24,902 nt of DNA from assembly GCA_934667815.1 (NCBI GenBank), contig CAKUMO010000034.1, positions 1-24,902 on the forward strand, in the 5' to 3' direction. Positions 13,342 through 20,825 of the stretch are shown here, one piece after another; position 1 is the first letter of the stretch; each line of letters begins with the position of its first letter. A program made the translations under genes and the position numbers. This stretch comes from an uncultured Oscillospiraceae bacterium. Lineage in GTDB: Bacteria; Bacillota; Clostridia; Oscillospirales; Oscillospiraceae. The notes beneath the pieces were generated by a model. The model worked only from the letters and a program-made list of their open reading frames with translations. It searched no databases and was not told the origin of the DNA.

Positions 13342-15075
13342 TCAGATATACTGCTGCTTGATGACGTCGATGACGCCGCGGGTGGTCAGACGCAGCGTCG
13401 GGATGACCGGCAGCGACATGAACGACAGCGTCATGAACGGATCGACGCCGCCCGTAACGCCCATATCAAAGGCCAGCTTCTTCGCGTGCTCGAGCTTGAC
13501 GTTGACCTCCACAAGGCTGTCTTCACTCATGATGCCCGCAATCTCCAGCACCACGCCGCCAAGGAGCGTTTCGTTCTCCACGACCGCGATGCCGCCGTGG
13601 TGCTCAACGATGGCGTTGGCCGCGAAGGCCATATCCGCCTCGTTCGTGCCGACGACGATGATGTTGTGCGAGTCGTGCGAGATGGACGTGGCGATGGCGC
13701 CGCGCTTGAGGCCGTAGCCCTGCAAATAGCCGAGGCCGATGTGGTGCGTATTCTTGTGGCGCTCGATGACGGCGATTTTCAGAATGTCCTTGTCCACATC
13801 GACCGCGCTGGCATAGCCGTTGTCCGTCGAGACGATCTCGCCCGGGATCATACCGATCACGCCGCGCGGACGCTCGTCGTGGAAGTCCTCGGCCGTGAGA
13901 TGCGCAACGTGGAAGGTGTCGTGCGCCCGCTGCACGAGATAATCGTCGATCTCGGGCGCGGGGAAGTCCTGCACCTCGCCGTTTTTGCAGGTCAGGACGC
14001 CCTTCTTGTAGACCAGTTCAACGTTGAAATCCTCAAAGTTGTCGATGATGGCGAAGTCTGCCAGATAGCCCGGCGCGATAGCGCCGCGGTTGTTCAGGGC
14101 GAAGTAACGCGCGGGGTTGTGGCAGGCGGTCTTGATGGCCACGATGGGATCCACGCCGTAGGACAGCGCCTTTTTGATGATGTAGTCGATGTGACCCTTT
14201 TCCAGAAGGTCGATGGGGTGCTTGTCGTCCGTGCAGAACATGCAGCGGTCATAATACGGCTGCTTGAGCAGATCGACCAGCGCCTCGAGATTTCTCGCGG
14301 CCGTGCCGTCGCGGATCATGATAAACTGGCCGTTGCGCAGCTTGGCCATGGCGTCCTCGATGTCCGAGCACTCATGGTCGGAGTAGACGCCCGCGGCGAC
14401 GTAGGCGGCAAGCTCCTTGCCGCGGATGCCGGGCGCGTGACCGTCGATCTTCTTGTGGTGCGCCTGCGCCGCGACGATCTTGGAGATGACCTCGGCGTCG
14501 CCGTTGATGACGCCCACGAAGTTCATCATTTCCGCAAGACCCTGCACGCGGCCGTGCTCATAGAACGAGTCGATGGCGCGATAGTCAAGGTTGGCGCCGG
14601 ATTCGTCCAGCGGCGTGGCCGGGACGCAGCTCGGCAGCATGAAGCGCACGTCGATGGGCAGCCCCTCCGTGGCCTGCAGCATATAGTCAATGCCGTCGGT
14701 GCCCATGACGTTGGTGATCTCGTGCGGGTCGGTGATGACCGTGGTGGTGCCGTGCGGCAGCACCGCGCGGGCAAATTCCTTCGGGGAAACCAGCGAGGAT
14801 TCCAGATGGATGTGCGCGTCGATGAAGCCGGGGCAGACGATCTTGCCCGAGACATCGACCTCGGTCTCGCCGGAATATTCGCCCATGCCGACGATCTGGC
14901 CGCGGGCGACGGCAATATCTCCATGGCAAAGCTCATTGGAGAAAACATTCACATAGGTGGCGTTTTTCAGAACGAGATCCGCCTTTTTCCGTCCGGCGGC
15001 GACGTCCACAAGGTGCTGCTTTTTCATCAGCTTGCGCTGGATCCTTGCGGCGTAGGTTTCATTTGGTACTGCCAT
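13342..15075 (-). CDS. ade: Adenine deaminase
   Basis: A 577-residue metal-dependent hydrolase that deaminates adenine to hypoxanthine and ammonia in purine salvage. The domains are those of bacterial Ade: a metal-binding TIM-barrel with CPGFIDAHIHLESS (about 81-94), TDPHEI (115-120), KIDGHAPG and SDHECS, and a C-terminal Ade-type domain with HHIGLGYLQGYGLKRGAIATSISHDSHNIIVVG. I chose the ATG at 15075 (MAVPNETYAARIQRKL), which has AAGGATGA upstream and gives the family's normal length. The longer frame up to 15231 runs through the promoter. It is transcribed away from queH. Confidence 0.95.
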   Translation of the reverse strand: MAVPNETYAARIQRKLMKKQHLVDVAAGRKKADLVLKNATYVNVFSNELCHGDIAVARGQIVGMGEYSGETEVDVSGKIVCPGFIDAHIHLESSLVSPKEFARAVLPHGTTTVITDPHEITNVMGTDGIDYMLQATEGLPIDVRFMLPSCVPATPLDESGANLDYRAIDSFYEHGRVQGLAEMMNFVGVINGDAEVISKIVAAQAHHKKIDGHAPGIRGKELAAYVAAGVYSDHECSDIEDAMAKLRNGQFIMIRDGTAARNLEALVDLLKQPYYDRCMFCTDDKHPIDLLEKGHIDYIIKKALSYGVDPIVAIKTACHNPARYFALNNRGAIAPGYLADFAIIDNFEDFNVELVYKKGVLTCKNGEVQDFPAPEIDDYLVQRAHDTFHVAHLTAEDFHDERPRGVIGMIPGEIVSTDNGYASAVDVDKDILKIAVIERHKNTHHIGLGYLQGYGLKRGAIATSISHDSHNIIVVGTNEADMAFAANAIVEHHGGIAVVENETLLGGVVLEIAGIMSEDSLVEVNVKLEHAKKLAFDMGVTGGVDPFMTLSFMSLPVIPTLRLTTRGVIDVIKQQYI

Positions 15076-15137
15076 AGAAACATCATCCTTTCCGATTTTC
15101 CATATCACGCGGGCTGCGCCGAAATGGTATTGTATTG

Positions 15138-15167
15138 ATAATACCACAAAATTTCCCGCTTGTCCAA
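15138..15167 (-). promoter_or_regulatory. Sigma-A promoter of ade
   Basis: On the minus strand TTGGAC (15167-15162), 18 bases, TATTAT (15143-15138), with TGTGG directly before the -10 (extended -10). It lies 63 bases before the ade ATG. No purine riboswitch fold was recognised in the leader. Confidence 0.7.
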
Positions 15168-15199
15168 ACGGAATAATAGACAAATTTCCGACGCGATTT

Positions 15200-15228
15200 T
15201 TGACATCGCTGCGGCCGCGTGGTATAAT
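15200..15228 (+). promoter_or_regulatory. Consensus sigma-A promoter of queH
   Basis: TTGACA (15200-15205), 17 bases, TATAAT (15223-15228): both hexamers and spacing are perfect, with GTGG before the -10. The TTG start at 15252 is only about 18 bases after the expected transcription start, so the leader is too short for a preQ1 riboswitch. Confidence 0.85.
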
Positions 15229-15251
15229 CAACGGAAAAGGGGGTCACGAAT

Positions 15252-15797
15252 TTGAACGTTCTTCTGCATATCTGCTGTGCGCCCTGCGCCAACCAGTGCA
15301 TCGACGTGCTGCGCGGCGACGGCTACGGCCTGACGGGCTTCTGGTACAACCCGAATATCCATCCCTTCACCGAGTACCGCGCGCGCCGCAACTGCCTGCG
15401 CGAATACGCGGCAAGCGTGGAGCTGCCGCTGCTCGAGCGCGATGAATACGCCCTGCGCCCCTTTGTGCGCACCGTGGCCGAGGACATTGCCCACCGCTGC
15501 GTCAAGTGCTACGAAATGCGTCTGTATGCCGCCGCCGGGCGTGCCGCTGCGGACGGTTTCGACGCCTTTACCTCGTCGCTGTTCATCAGCCCCTACCAGA
15601 ACCATGAGCTTTTGCGCGAGGTCGCAGAGCGTGCCGCAAACGAATACGGCGTGCAGTTTCTTTATCGCGACTTCCGCCCGTATTTCCGCGCCGGACAGGA
15701 ACGTGCGCGCGCACTGGGCATGTATATCCAGAAATACTGCGGCTGCGTCTTTTCCGAGGAGGAGCGCTACCGCAAGGCCAAGCAGATCATTCCCTAG
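15252..15797 (+). CDS. queH: Epoxyqueuosine reductase QueH
   Basis: A 181-residue enzyme that reduces epoxyqueuosine to queuosine at position 34 of tRNAs with GUN anticodons; it is the non-homologous alternative to QueG. Signatures: LLHICCAPCANQC at the N-terminus (Cys 8, 9, 12), GFWYNPNIHPFTEYRAR, HRCVKCYEMRL in the middle, and YIQKYCGCVFSEEER near the C-terminus. These cysteines bind the iron-sulfur cluster and metal. The start is TTG at 15252 behind an AAAGGGGG-type SD. The 3' end overlaps the convergent ytvI-like gene by 11 bases with no terminator between. No other queuosine gene is in the window. Confidence 0.93.
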   Translation: MNVLLHICCAPCANQCIDVLRGDGYGLTGFWYNPNIHPFTEYRARRNCLREYAASVELPLLERDEYALRPFVRTVAEDIAHRCVKCYEMRLYAAAGRAAADGFDAFTSSLFISPYQNHELLREVAERAANEYGVQFLYRDFRPYFRAGQERARALGMYIQKYCGCVFSEEERYRKAKQIIP

Positions 15798-16833
15798 GCT
15801 CCAGCAGCTCGAAAATCTGCTTGCACAGCATCACTGCCACGGGCAGCAGGATCATGCCGAGAATGCCGTAGAGCCGGTAGCCCGCGTACAGGCTCACGAG
15901 CGTTAAAAGGGGGCTGAGGCCGATCTGCCTGCCCAGAAAGCGCGGCTCGAGCAGCGTGCGCGTCAGGGAGGCTGCGCCGTAGGTCACGAGCAGGCCAAGC
16001 CCGACGAAGGCGTCGCCGCGCAGCAGCGTGAGAAGGCCCCACGGCACCATGACCGTCCCCACGCCGAACACCGGCAGCGCATCGACCAGCGCGATGAGCG
16101 CGGCCAGCAGCAGCGCGTGCGGTCTGCGCAGGATCAGAAGCCCCGCCGCGACGATCACGAAGGTCACGCCCATCAGGCGAAGCTGCGTTTTGAGATACCC
16201 GCCGAAGGCGTTTTTCAGCCGGGAGAGCAGCGAGGCTATGTGCGCACGCCATTTGGTCGGCAGACACCGCTCCAGCGCACTGCAAAGCCGCGGGCGCTCC
16301 GTGGTGATGAGATAGGCCGACAGCAGCGCCGTCAGGCAGAACAGCGCCATCTCCGGCACGGAGGAGAGCGTCCCCGTTACAAAGCGCAGCAGCCATCCGG
16401 AGACGGTATCGGCAAGGCCGGAGCTTCCGGCAAAAAAGCCCTCGAGCCACTGCGTCGCGGCCTCGGCCAGTCCCTCGGGAAGCCGCGCCGCCAGCAGGAG
16501 CAGCCGGCGCTTGAGCTTTGCCAGCGGCGTTGCCAGCGAGGAAAGATAGCCCGGCAGCCGGACCGCAAGATCGCTCAGCCCGCCGAACAGCGCCCGCCCG
16601 AGCAGCCACGCAAGGCCGCCCAGCACGGCCAGCACCGCCGTGACGCACAGAAACGAGCCGAGCCAGCGCGGCAGACCGCGCCGCTCCAACCGCGCGACCG
16701 CAGGCTCCGCCGCCCGCGAGATGAGCCAGCCCAGCAGAAACGGCAGCCCGATGGGCAGCAGGTACCGCGCCGTCAGCCAGATCGCCGCGACAAGTCCCAG
16801 TGCGCAGAGCGCCATGCGCCACGTTTTCTTCAT
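15787..16833 (-). CDS. YtvI/AI-2E-type permease family membrane protein
   Basis: A 348-residue membrane protein of the AI-2E/PerM superfamily. It has about seven to eight hydrophobic segments: an N-terminal pair (LGLVAAIWLTARYLLPIGLPFLLGWL), a soluble middle, and a C-terminal block containing LIALVDALPVFGVGTVMVPWGLLTLL and the typical LLEPRFLGRQIGLSPLLTLVSLYAGYRLYGILGMILLPV. The motif PxxxxGxxxxxxPW and LEP-x-x-x-G-x-x-x-x-x-x-P match the family. Clostridial members of this length are often annotated as sporulation protein YtvI. AAGGAG lies before ATG 16833. It is transcribed divergently from the ACT gene. Confidence 0.85.
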   Translation of the reverse strand: MKKTWRMALCALGLVAAIWLTARYLLPIGLPFLLGWLISRAAEPAVARLERRGLPRWLGSFLCVTAVLAVLGGLAWLLGRALFGGLSDLAVRLPGYLSSLATPLAKLKRRLLLLAARLPEGLAEAATQWLEGFFAGSSGLADTVSGWLLRFVTGTLSSVPEMALFCLTALLSAYLITTERPRLCSALERCLPTKWRAHIASLLSRLKNAFGGYLKTQLRLMGVTFVIVAAGLLILRRPHALLLAALIALVDALPVFGVGTVMVPWGLLTLLRGDAFVGLGLLVTYGAASLTRTLLEPRFLGRQIGLSPLLTLVSLYAGYRLYGILGMILLPVAVMLCKQIFELLEPRE

Positions 16834-16869
16834 TTGCGCCGCTCCTTTCGGTATAATTCAGTATAATGC

Positions 16870-16898
16870 TTGCTTTTTTGGACGTAATGTGGTATTGT
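16870..16898 (+). promoter_or_regulatory. Promoter of the ACT-domain gene
   Basis: TTGCTT (16870-16875), 17 bases, TATTGT (16893-16898) with TGTGG before the -10. The -10 is weaker than its neighbours'. The divergent ytvI-like gene must have its promoter in the same 100 bases, but no confident hexamers were seen for it. Confidence 0.5.
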
Positions 16899-16935
16899 GA
16901 TAAGAGAACGAACATAGAACATGGAGGTTTTGCAC

Positions 16936-17376
16936 ATGACGCAACTGCCGAAATACTATATCGTCGAGGCCAAGGCGCTGCCTGAGGTCTTTCTCAAGGT
17001 CGCGGAGGCCAAGTGGCTTCTTGAGACCGGCGAGGTCAACACCGTCAACGAGGCATCCAAGGCGACGGGCATCAGCCGCAGTGCATTCTATAAGTACCGT
17101 GACGCGATCGCGCCCTTCCAGAACATGATGGCAGGCCGAATCCTGACATTCCAGTTCCTCCTGCGGGATGTGACGGGACTTCTTTCCTCCATACTTACCA
17201 TTTTTGCCCAATCCGGCGCAAATATACTAACGATCAATCAAAGCATTCCCACCAACGGCTGCGCATCGGTCACGATCTCGGCTGAGACGACCAATATGAC
17301 CGAGGGCGTGGAGGAAATGGTGCGTGCCCTGTCGGCCATCACCGGCGTTCTGAAGGCGGAGATCCTCGCGGGTTAA
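16936..17376 (+). CDS. ACT domain protein (UPF0735/PheB-like)
   Basis: A 146-residue cytoplasmic protein of the UPF0735 family. The N-terminal half has a predicted helix-turn-helix-like stretch (VNEASKATGISRSAFYKYRDAIAPF, about 35-60). The C-terminal half is an ACT domain (about 68-146), opening ILTFQFLLRDVTGLLSSILTIFAQSGANILTINQS. ACT domains bind amino acids, so it probably senses an amino acid, but its targets are not known; homologues are sometimes called PheB. I start it at ATG 16936, with GGAGG at 16923-16927. The upstream ATG at 16921 overlaps the SD. Confidence 0.88.
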   Translation: MTQLPKYYIVEAKALPEVFLKVAEAKWLLETGEVNTVNEASKATGISRSAFYKYRDAIAPFQNMMAGRILTFQFLLRDVTGLLSSILTIFAQSGANILTINQSIPTNGCASVTISAETTNMTEGVEEMVRALSAITGVLKAEILAG

Positions 17377-17415
17377 AGTCTATTCAAAAAAGTTTCGCAT
17401 CATGTAAAATCCCTA

Positions 17416-17444
17416 TTGCAATTCCCGGCGCTTGCCTATATACT
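17416..17444 (+). promoter_or_regulatory. Sigma-A promoter of the carrier-like gene
   Basis: TTGCAA (17416-17421), 17 bases, TATACT (17439-17444), giving a leader of about 33 bases to the TTG start at 17484. It shows the gene is transcribed on its own, although it follows the ACT gene on the same strand. Confidence 0.7.
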
Positions 17445-17483
17445 GTTATGGCAGAAAGGCAGAAATGAGTGGGAGGTGTAATT

Positions 17484-17711
17484 TTGGTCTTTGAAACGAT
17501 CCGCGACCTTCTGGTCGAGCAGCTCGGCTGCGAGGAAGAACGCGTGCGGCCCTCGACGGTGATTTTGGAGGATCTGGAGGCGGAGCCTGAGGATCTGGCG
17601 GAGCTGATGCTCTCACTGGAGCAGGAGTTTGACATTGCCTGGACGGACGATGACCTGAAGACGATCCGCACGGTCGGCGATCTGACGGCCTTTGTTGAAA
17701 ATCAGCAGTAA
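17484..17711 (+). CDS. Acyl-carrier-protein-like protein lacking the carrier serine
   Basis: A 75-residue acidic helical protein with the length and pattern of an acyl carrier protein: FETIRDLLVEQLG, PSTVILEDL, then a helix ELMLSLEQEFDIAWTDDDLKTIRTVGDLTAFVENQ. In true ACPs the second helix starts with DSL, whose serine carries 4'-phosphopantetheine. Here the aligned stretch is DLEAEPEDLAELMLSLE, so Ser is replaced by Pro and no serine lies nearby. It therefore cannot be a conventional carrier. I start at TTG 17484 because GGAGG at 17472-17476 sits 7 bases upstream; the GTG at 17469 overlaps that site. It may be a regulatory or binding ACP homologue. The fold call is firm, the role unknown. 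Confidence 0.8.
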   Translation: MVFETIRDLLVEQLGCEEERVRPSTVILEDLEAEPEDLAELMLSLEQEFDIAWTDDDLKTIRTVGDLTAFVENQQ

Positions 17712-17723
17712 TACTGAAATATA

Positions 17724-17755
17724 AACCCCGGCGGGAGCACGCTCCCGCTGGGGTT
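17724..17755 (+). terminator. Terminator after the carrier-like gene
   Basis: AACCCCGGCGGGAGC (17724-17738) pairs with GCTCCCGCTGGGGTT (17741-17755) with one G-T pair, and TGTTAT follows. It lies 12 bases after the stop. Confidence 0.8.
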
Positions 17756-17791
17756 GTTATATGTTCGCACAGGACCGGAATGATTTGGGGA

Positions 17792-17820
17792 TTGCAAGCG
17801 GCGGCGGTTTGTGGTATACT
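17792..17820 (+). promoter_or_regulatory. Sigma-A promoter of the flippase-like/pepF operon
   Basis: TTGCAA (17792-17797), 17 bases, TATACT (17815-17820), with TGTGG before the -10. The leader of about 60 bases contains the small ORF at 17847-17894. Confidence 0.7.
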
Positions 17821-17846
17821 GCTGAATATACTGGAGGATTTTGCTT

Positions 17847-17894
17847 ATGTTCCATATTGAATTTCCGGTGCACGGCTCGGAGGCGCTCGCGTGA
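17847..17894 (+). CDS. Possible 15-codon leader peptide
   Basis: ATG 17847 has GGAGG at 17833-17837 with a 9-base gap, a good ribosome site. The frame reads MFHIEFPVHGSEALA and stops at TGA 17892-17894, sharing bases with the GTG start (17891) of the next gene, a GTGA overlap. The arrangement suggests translational coupling or a leader peptide; it might also be the 5' remnant of an older, longer start. There is no similarity to known leader peptides and no run of a single amino acid. Confidence 0.4.
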   Translation: MFHIEFPVHGSEALA

Positions 17895-18949
17895 CCCGCA
17901 AGCGCGCCCTGTGGCTGGCGCTGTTTCTCGTTTTGACCGCCGTGACCATTGTTGTCCAGATCACTTCTCAGGACTTTTCCTTTTCCGGCTTCTGGGAATG
18001 CTGCAAGAATTCCGACCCCTGGCTGCTGCTTGCGGCCTTCCTGTGCATGCTGGGCATCATTGTCTGCGAGGGGCTGAGCCTGCGCATGATCTGTTCCTCG
18101 CTCGGCTATCACCGTCCGGTGTTTCACGGGCTGGTTTTCTGCGCGGCGGACCTCTTTTTCTCGGCCATCACGCCCTCGGCCTCCGGCGGGCAGCCCGTCG
18201 CGGCCTACTGCATGTACACCGACGACATTCCGATGGAGGTCGCGTCGGTCGCGCTGCTGCTGAACCTGATTCTGTATAAGGCCGCAATGTTTCTGGTGTC
18301 GCTGCTGTGCATCGTGCTGCGGCCGGGCATTTTTGCGGAATTTCACACGGCATCGCTGGTGCTGCTCATTTTCGGTACGGTGATCCAGGCGGGGCTTGCC
18401 GCACTGCTGCTCCTGCTGCTGTTCCGGCCGAAGCTGGTGCATTCCATCTGCAACTGGTCGATCTCCCTGCTGGCCAAGCTGCGCCTGCTGCGCCGCCCGG
18501 AGGAAAAACGCGAAAAGCTCGTCCTGTGGATCGAGAGCTACGGCGACTGCGCCGCCTCGGTGCGCGGGAACACGGCGATGCTCGTGCGCTCGTTTTTGCT
18601 GAACCTCGGGCAGCGCGTGTGCATGCTGCTGGTGCCGGTGCTGGTGTTTCTGGCGCTCGGCGGTGCCAAACGAGACTGGTTGGATATTTTCATCGGGCAG
18701 AGCCATGTCTACCTCGGCTCGAACGCCGTGCCGCTGCCCGGCGCGGTGGGTGCGGCGGACTGGCTGTTTGTGGATATGTGCGGGAATTATTTTTCCGACC
18801 CGGTCAGCTTCAATCTGCTCTCGCGCGGCATTTCTTTCTACTGCAACGTGGCAATCTGCGGCCTTTTGACCTGGTTCTGGCTGCTGCGCCATAAAAAATC
18901 ACAATCTGCCGCTGTGCGGTCACATCACGGAAAAGGAGAAAAATTATGA
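17891..18949 (+). CDS. Flippase-like membrane protein (LPG synthase TM domain/YbhN family)
   Basis: A 352-residue membrane protein of the lysylphosphatidylglycerol synthase transmembrane-domain family (UPF0104/YbhN/AglD-like), whose members flip lipids or move glycolipids. About eight hydrophobic segments are visible. Conserved features are LRMICSSLGY, the ITPSASGGQPVAAYCMY stretch (about 94-110, the family's PSGxGGxP-type motif) and SNAVPLPGAVGAADWLF (about 277-293, the family's P-x-P-G-x-x-G-x-x-E-like motif). There is no aminoacyl-transferase domain. The start is GTG 17891 with GGAGG at 17879-17883. It overlaps pepF by 4 bases (ATGA), so the pair is one operon. Substrate unknown. Confidence 0.87.
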   Translation: MTRKRALWLALFLVLTAVTIVVQITSQDFSFSGFWECCKNSDPWLLLAAFLCMLGIIVCEGLSLRMICSSLGYHRPVFHGLVFCAADLFFSAITPSASGGQPVAAYCMYTDDIPMEVASVALLLNLILYKAAMFLVSLLCIVLRPGIFAEFHTASLVLLIFGTVIQAGLAALLLLLLFRPKLVHSICNWSISLLAKLRLLRRPEEKREKLVLWIESYGDCAASVRGNTAMLVRSFLLNLGQRVCMLLVPVLVFLALGGAKRDWLDIFIGQSHVYLGSNAVPLPGAVGAADWLFVDMCGNYFSDPVSFNLLSRGISFYCNVAICGLLTWFWLLRHKKSQSAAVRSHHGKGEKL

Positions 18950-20706
18950 ACGATCGTTGGTCTTTGGACGCACTTTACACCGGTTTTGAAAGCGAAAAAT
19001 TTCAAAACGATCTGAAAAAGCTGGACGAGCTGATCGCGCAGTATCAGAAGCAGGCTGCCGAGCTTGATTCCGCCCATCCTGCCGCGGCTATCCGTGGAAT
19101 GCTGGAGCTGGACGAGAAGCTGACCGCGCTGACCTCCTGCCTTGCGATCTACGCCAGTCTGCGCCAGTCCGCCAATACGAAGGACGCCGAGAGCGCGTCC
19201 GTCTCCGGCCGCCTGATGAACAAATTTGCCTCCGTCACGGGTGCGGAGACTGCCTTCCGGCAGTTTGTCGCGGCACAGGAGAATCTGGAGGAGCTTATCG
19301 CCTCCGATCCTCTGCTCACGGAGTACCGCTATCTGCTGACAAATATCAAAAAAGACAGCCGCTACCTGCTCTCGCAGAAGGAGGAGGAGATCATGGCGCG
19401 CATGAGCCTCTCCGGCGCGGACGCATGGGAGGAGCTTCAGTCCTATCTGACCTCCTCGGTTCAGGTGGACTTCCGCGGCGGCAAGACGACGCTCTCCGCC
19501 ATTCGCAATCTGGCCTATGATCCCGACCCCGCCACGCGCAGAGAGGCCTATGAGGCCGAGCTGGCCTGCTATCCGAAGATTGCGGACTCGGTGGCCTATT
19601 CTCTCAACTCCATCAAGCTGCAAATGCTCAACGACTGCCGCCTGCGCGGCTATGAATCGCCCCTGCAGCGCGCGCTCTACAACGCGCGGATGCAGCGCAA
19701 GACGCTCGATGCCATGTTCTCCGCGATCGATGAATATCTGCCGAAGTTCTGGGCGTATCTGCGCGGCAAGGCCAAGGTGCTCGGCCACGAGAACGGCATG
19801 CCGTGGTACGACATGTTCGCGCCCATGGGCGAAAACGACAAGACTTACACGCTCGAGCAGGCCCGCGACGTGCTTCTGAAGCTCTTTGGCAGCTTCGATG
19901 GAGAGCTGCGCGCCATGGGCGAGGAGGCCTTCGACAATGCGTGGATCGACTTCTATCCTCGTGAGGGCAAGGTCGGCGGCGCGTTCTGCTGCGGCATTCA
20001 GGCCATTCGCCAGAGCCGCATTCTGACGAATTTCGACGGAACGTATTCCGACCTCGTCACGCTTGCGCACGAGCTTGGCCACGCCTTCCACAATGTCAAT
20101 CTCTATTCCCACCGCCCGCTCAACAAGCATTATTCCATGCCCGTGGCGGAGACTGCCTCGACCTTTAACGAAAATATCGTCAACAACGCCGCCTACGCCG
20201 CCGCGCAGTCTGACGGCGAACGTCTGGCCATTCTGGAATCGCAGCTCATGGATGCCTGCCAGATCATCTGCGATATTTACAGCCGTTATCTCTTTGAAAC
20301 CGCCGTGTTCGAGCTGCGCGACGAGGAATTTCTGCCCGCCGACCGCCTGTGCGAACTGATGCTCGAGGCACAGAAGAAGGCCTACGGCGACGGCCTCGAT
20401 CACAGCGCACTGCATCCCTACATGTGGCTGTGCAAGAGCCATTACTATTCTGGCTCTCTGAGCTTCTACAACTTCCCCTATGCCTTCGGCGGCCTGTTTG
20501 CACGCGGCCTGTACGCAAAATACCGCGAGGAGGGCGCGGCCTTCGTACCGAAGTACAAGGCGCTGCTGCATGCCACGACGGTCATGAGCGCGGAGGACGC
20601 CGCAGCCATCGCGGGCATCGACCTGACCGACCGCCGCTTCTGGGAGAGCAGCCTTGCCTCCATCGCAAAGGACATCGACGAATTCCTCGCACTGGTGGAG
20701 AAATAA
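18946..20706 (+). CDS. pepF: Oligoendopeptidase F (M3 family)
   Basis: A 586-residue zinc metallopeptidase, the normal length for PepF, which cleaves peptides of roughly 7-17 residues in the cytoplasm. The catalytic motif HELGH is at residues 375-379 (in LVTLAHELGHAFHNVN), followed by the third zinc ligand in PVAETASTFNE (about 403). The N-terminal domain is helical (about 1-190), and the C-terminal region contains PYMWLCKSHYYSGSLSFYNFPYAFG, a typical substrate-binding stretch. ATG 18946 has AAAGGAG upstream and overlaps the stop of the flippase-like gene. A functional link to that membrane protein is not evident. Two strong hairpins follow. Confidence 0.95.
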   Translation: MNDRWSLDALYTGFESEKFQNDLKKLDELIAQYQKQAAELDSAHPAAAIRGMLELDEKLTALTSCLAIYASLRQSANTKDAESASVSGRLMNKFASVTGAETAFRQFVAAQENLEELIASDPLLTEYRYLLTNIKKDSRYLLSQKEEEIMARMSLSGADAWEELQSYLTSSVQVDFRGGKTTLSAIRNLAYDPDPATRREAYEAELACYPKIADSVAYSLNSIKLQMLNDCRLRGYESPLQRALYNARMQRKTLDAMFSAIDEYLPKFWAYLRGKAKVLGHENGMPWYDMFAPMGENDKTYTLEQARDVLLKLFGSFDGELRAMGEEAFDNAWIDFYPREGKVGGAFCCGIQAIRQSRILTNFDGTYSDLVTLAHELGHAFHNVNLYSHRPLNKHYSMPVAETASTFNENIVNNAAYAAAQSDGERLAILESQLMDACQIICDIYSRYLFETAVFELRDEEFLPADRLCELMLEAQKKAYGDGLDHSALHPYMWLCKSHYYSGSLSFYNFPYAFGGLFARGLYAKYREEGAAFVPKYKALLHATTVMSAEDAAAIAGIDLTDRRFWESSLASIAKDIDEFLALVEK

Positions 20707-20714
20707 GCGCAGAC

Positions 20715-20754
20715 AGCTTGCCCCCAAAGTCCCTTTGGACTTTGGGGGCAAGCT
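20715..20754. repeat. Perfect 18-bp hairpin after pepF (variant of repeat hairpin 1)
   Basis: AGCTTGCCCCCAAAGTCC (20715-20732) pairs perfectly with 20737-20754 around the loop CTTT. It has the same plan as the first hairpin of the composite repeats (GCTTG....AAAGTCC / GGACTTT....CAAGC) with C/G runs in place of TCAAA/TTTGA, so the ends are kept and the core changed in both arms. Confidence 0.75.
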
Positions 20755-20755
20755 A

Positions 20756-20806
20756 AAAAGCCGCGCCGGAGGAATTTTCCTCCGGCGCGGCTTTTGACTG
20801 TCAAAA
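20756..20806. terminator. Bidirectional terminator between pepF and the Na/Pi cotransporter
   Basis: AAAAGCCGCGCCGGAGGAA (20756-20774) is perfectly complementary to 20777-20795, giving T-runs on both strands. It is followed by the palindrome TTTTGACTGTCAAAA (20792-20806), whose minus strand reads TTTTGACAGTC, the tail motif of the composite repeats. The two flanking genes converge here. Confidence 0.88.
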
Positions 20807-20825
20807 CGCAGACGGCTGCATTCTA

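Noticed and set aside
13486..15138. 550-codon plus-strand ORF opposite ade
   Set aside because: Shadow of adenine deaminase, whose minus-strand motifs are unambiguous.
15076..15231. N-terminal extension of adenine deaminase to 15231
   Set aside because: It covers the promoter (15138-15167) and adds residues not typical of the family; the ATG at 15075 has a good SD.
15206..15251. preQ1 riboswitch before queH
   Set aside because: The expected transcription start leaves only about 18 bases before the start codon, too short for any riboswitch.
15794..16915. Alternative minus-strand frame across the ytvI-like gene
   Set aside because: Overlaps the real gene in another frame; product is A/R/G-rich without membrane pattern.
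18925..20751. 608-codon minus-strand ORF opposite pepF
   Set aside because: Shadow; PepF with HELGH on the plus strand explains the conservation, and the ORF runs through terminators.
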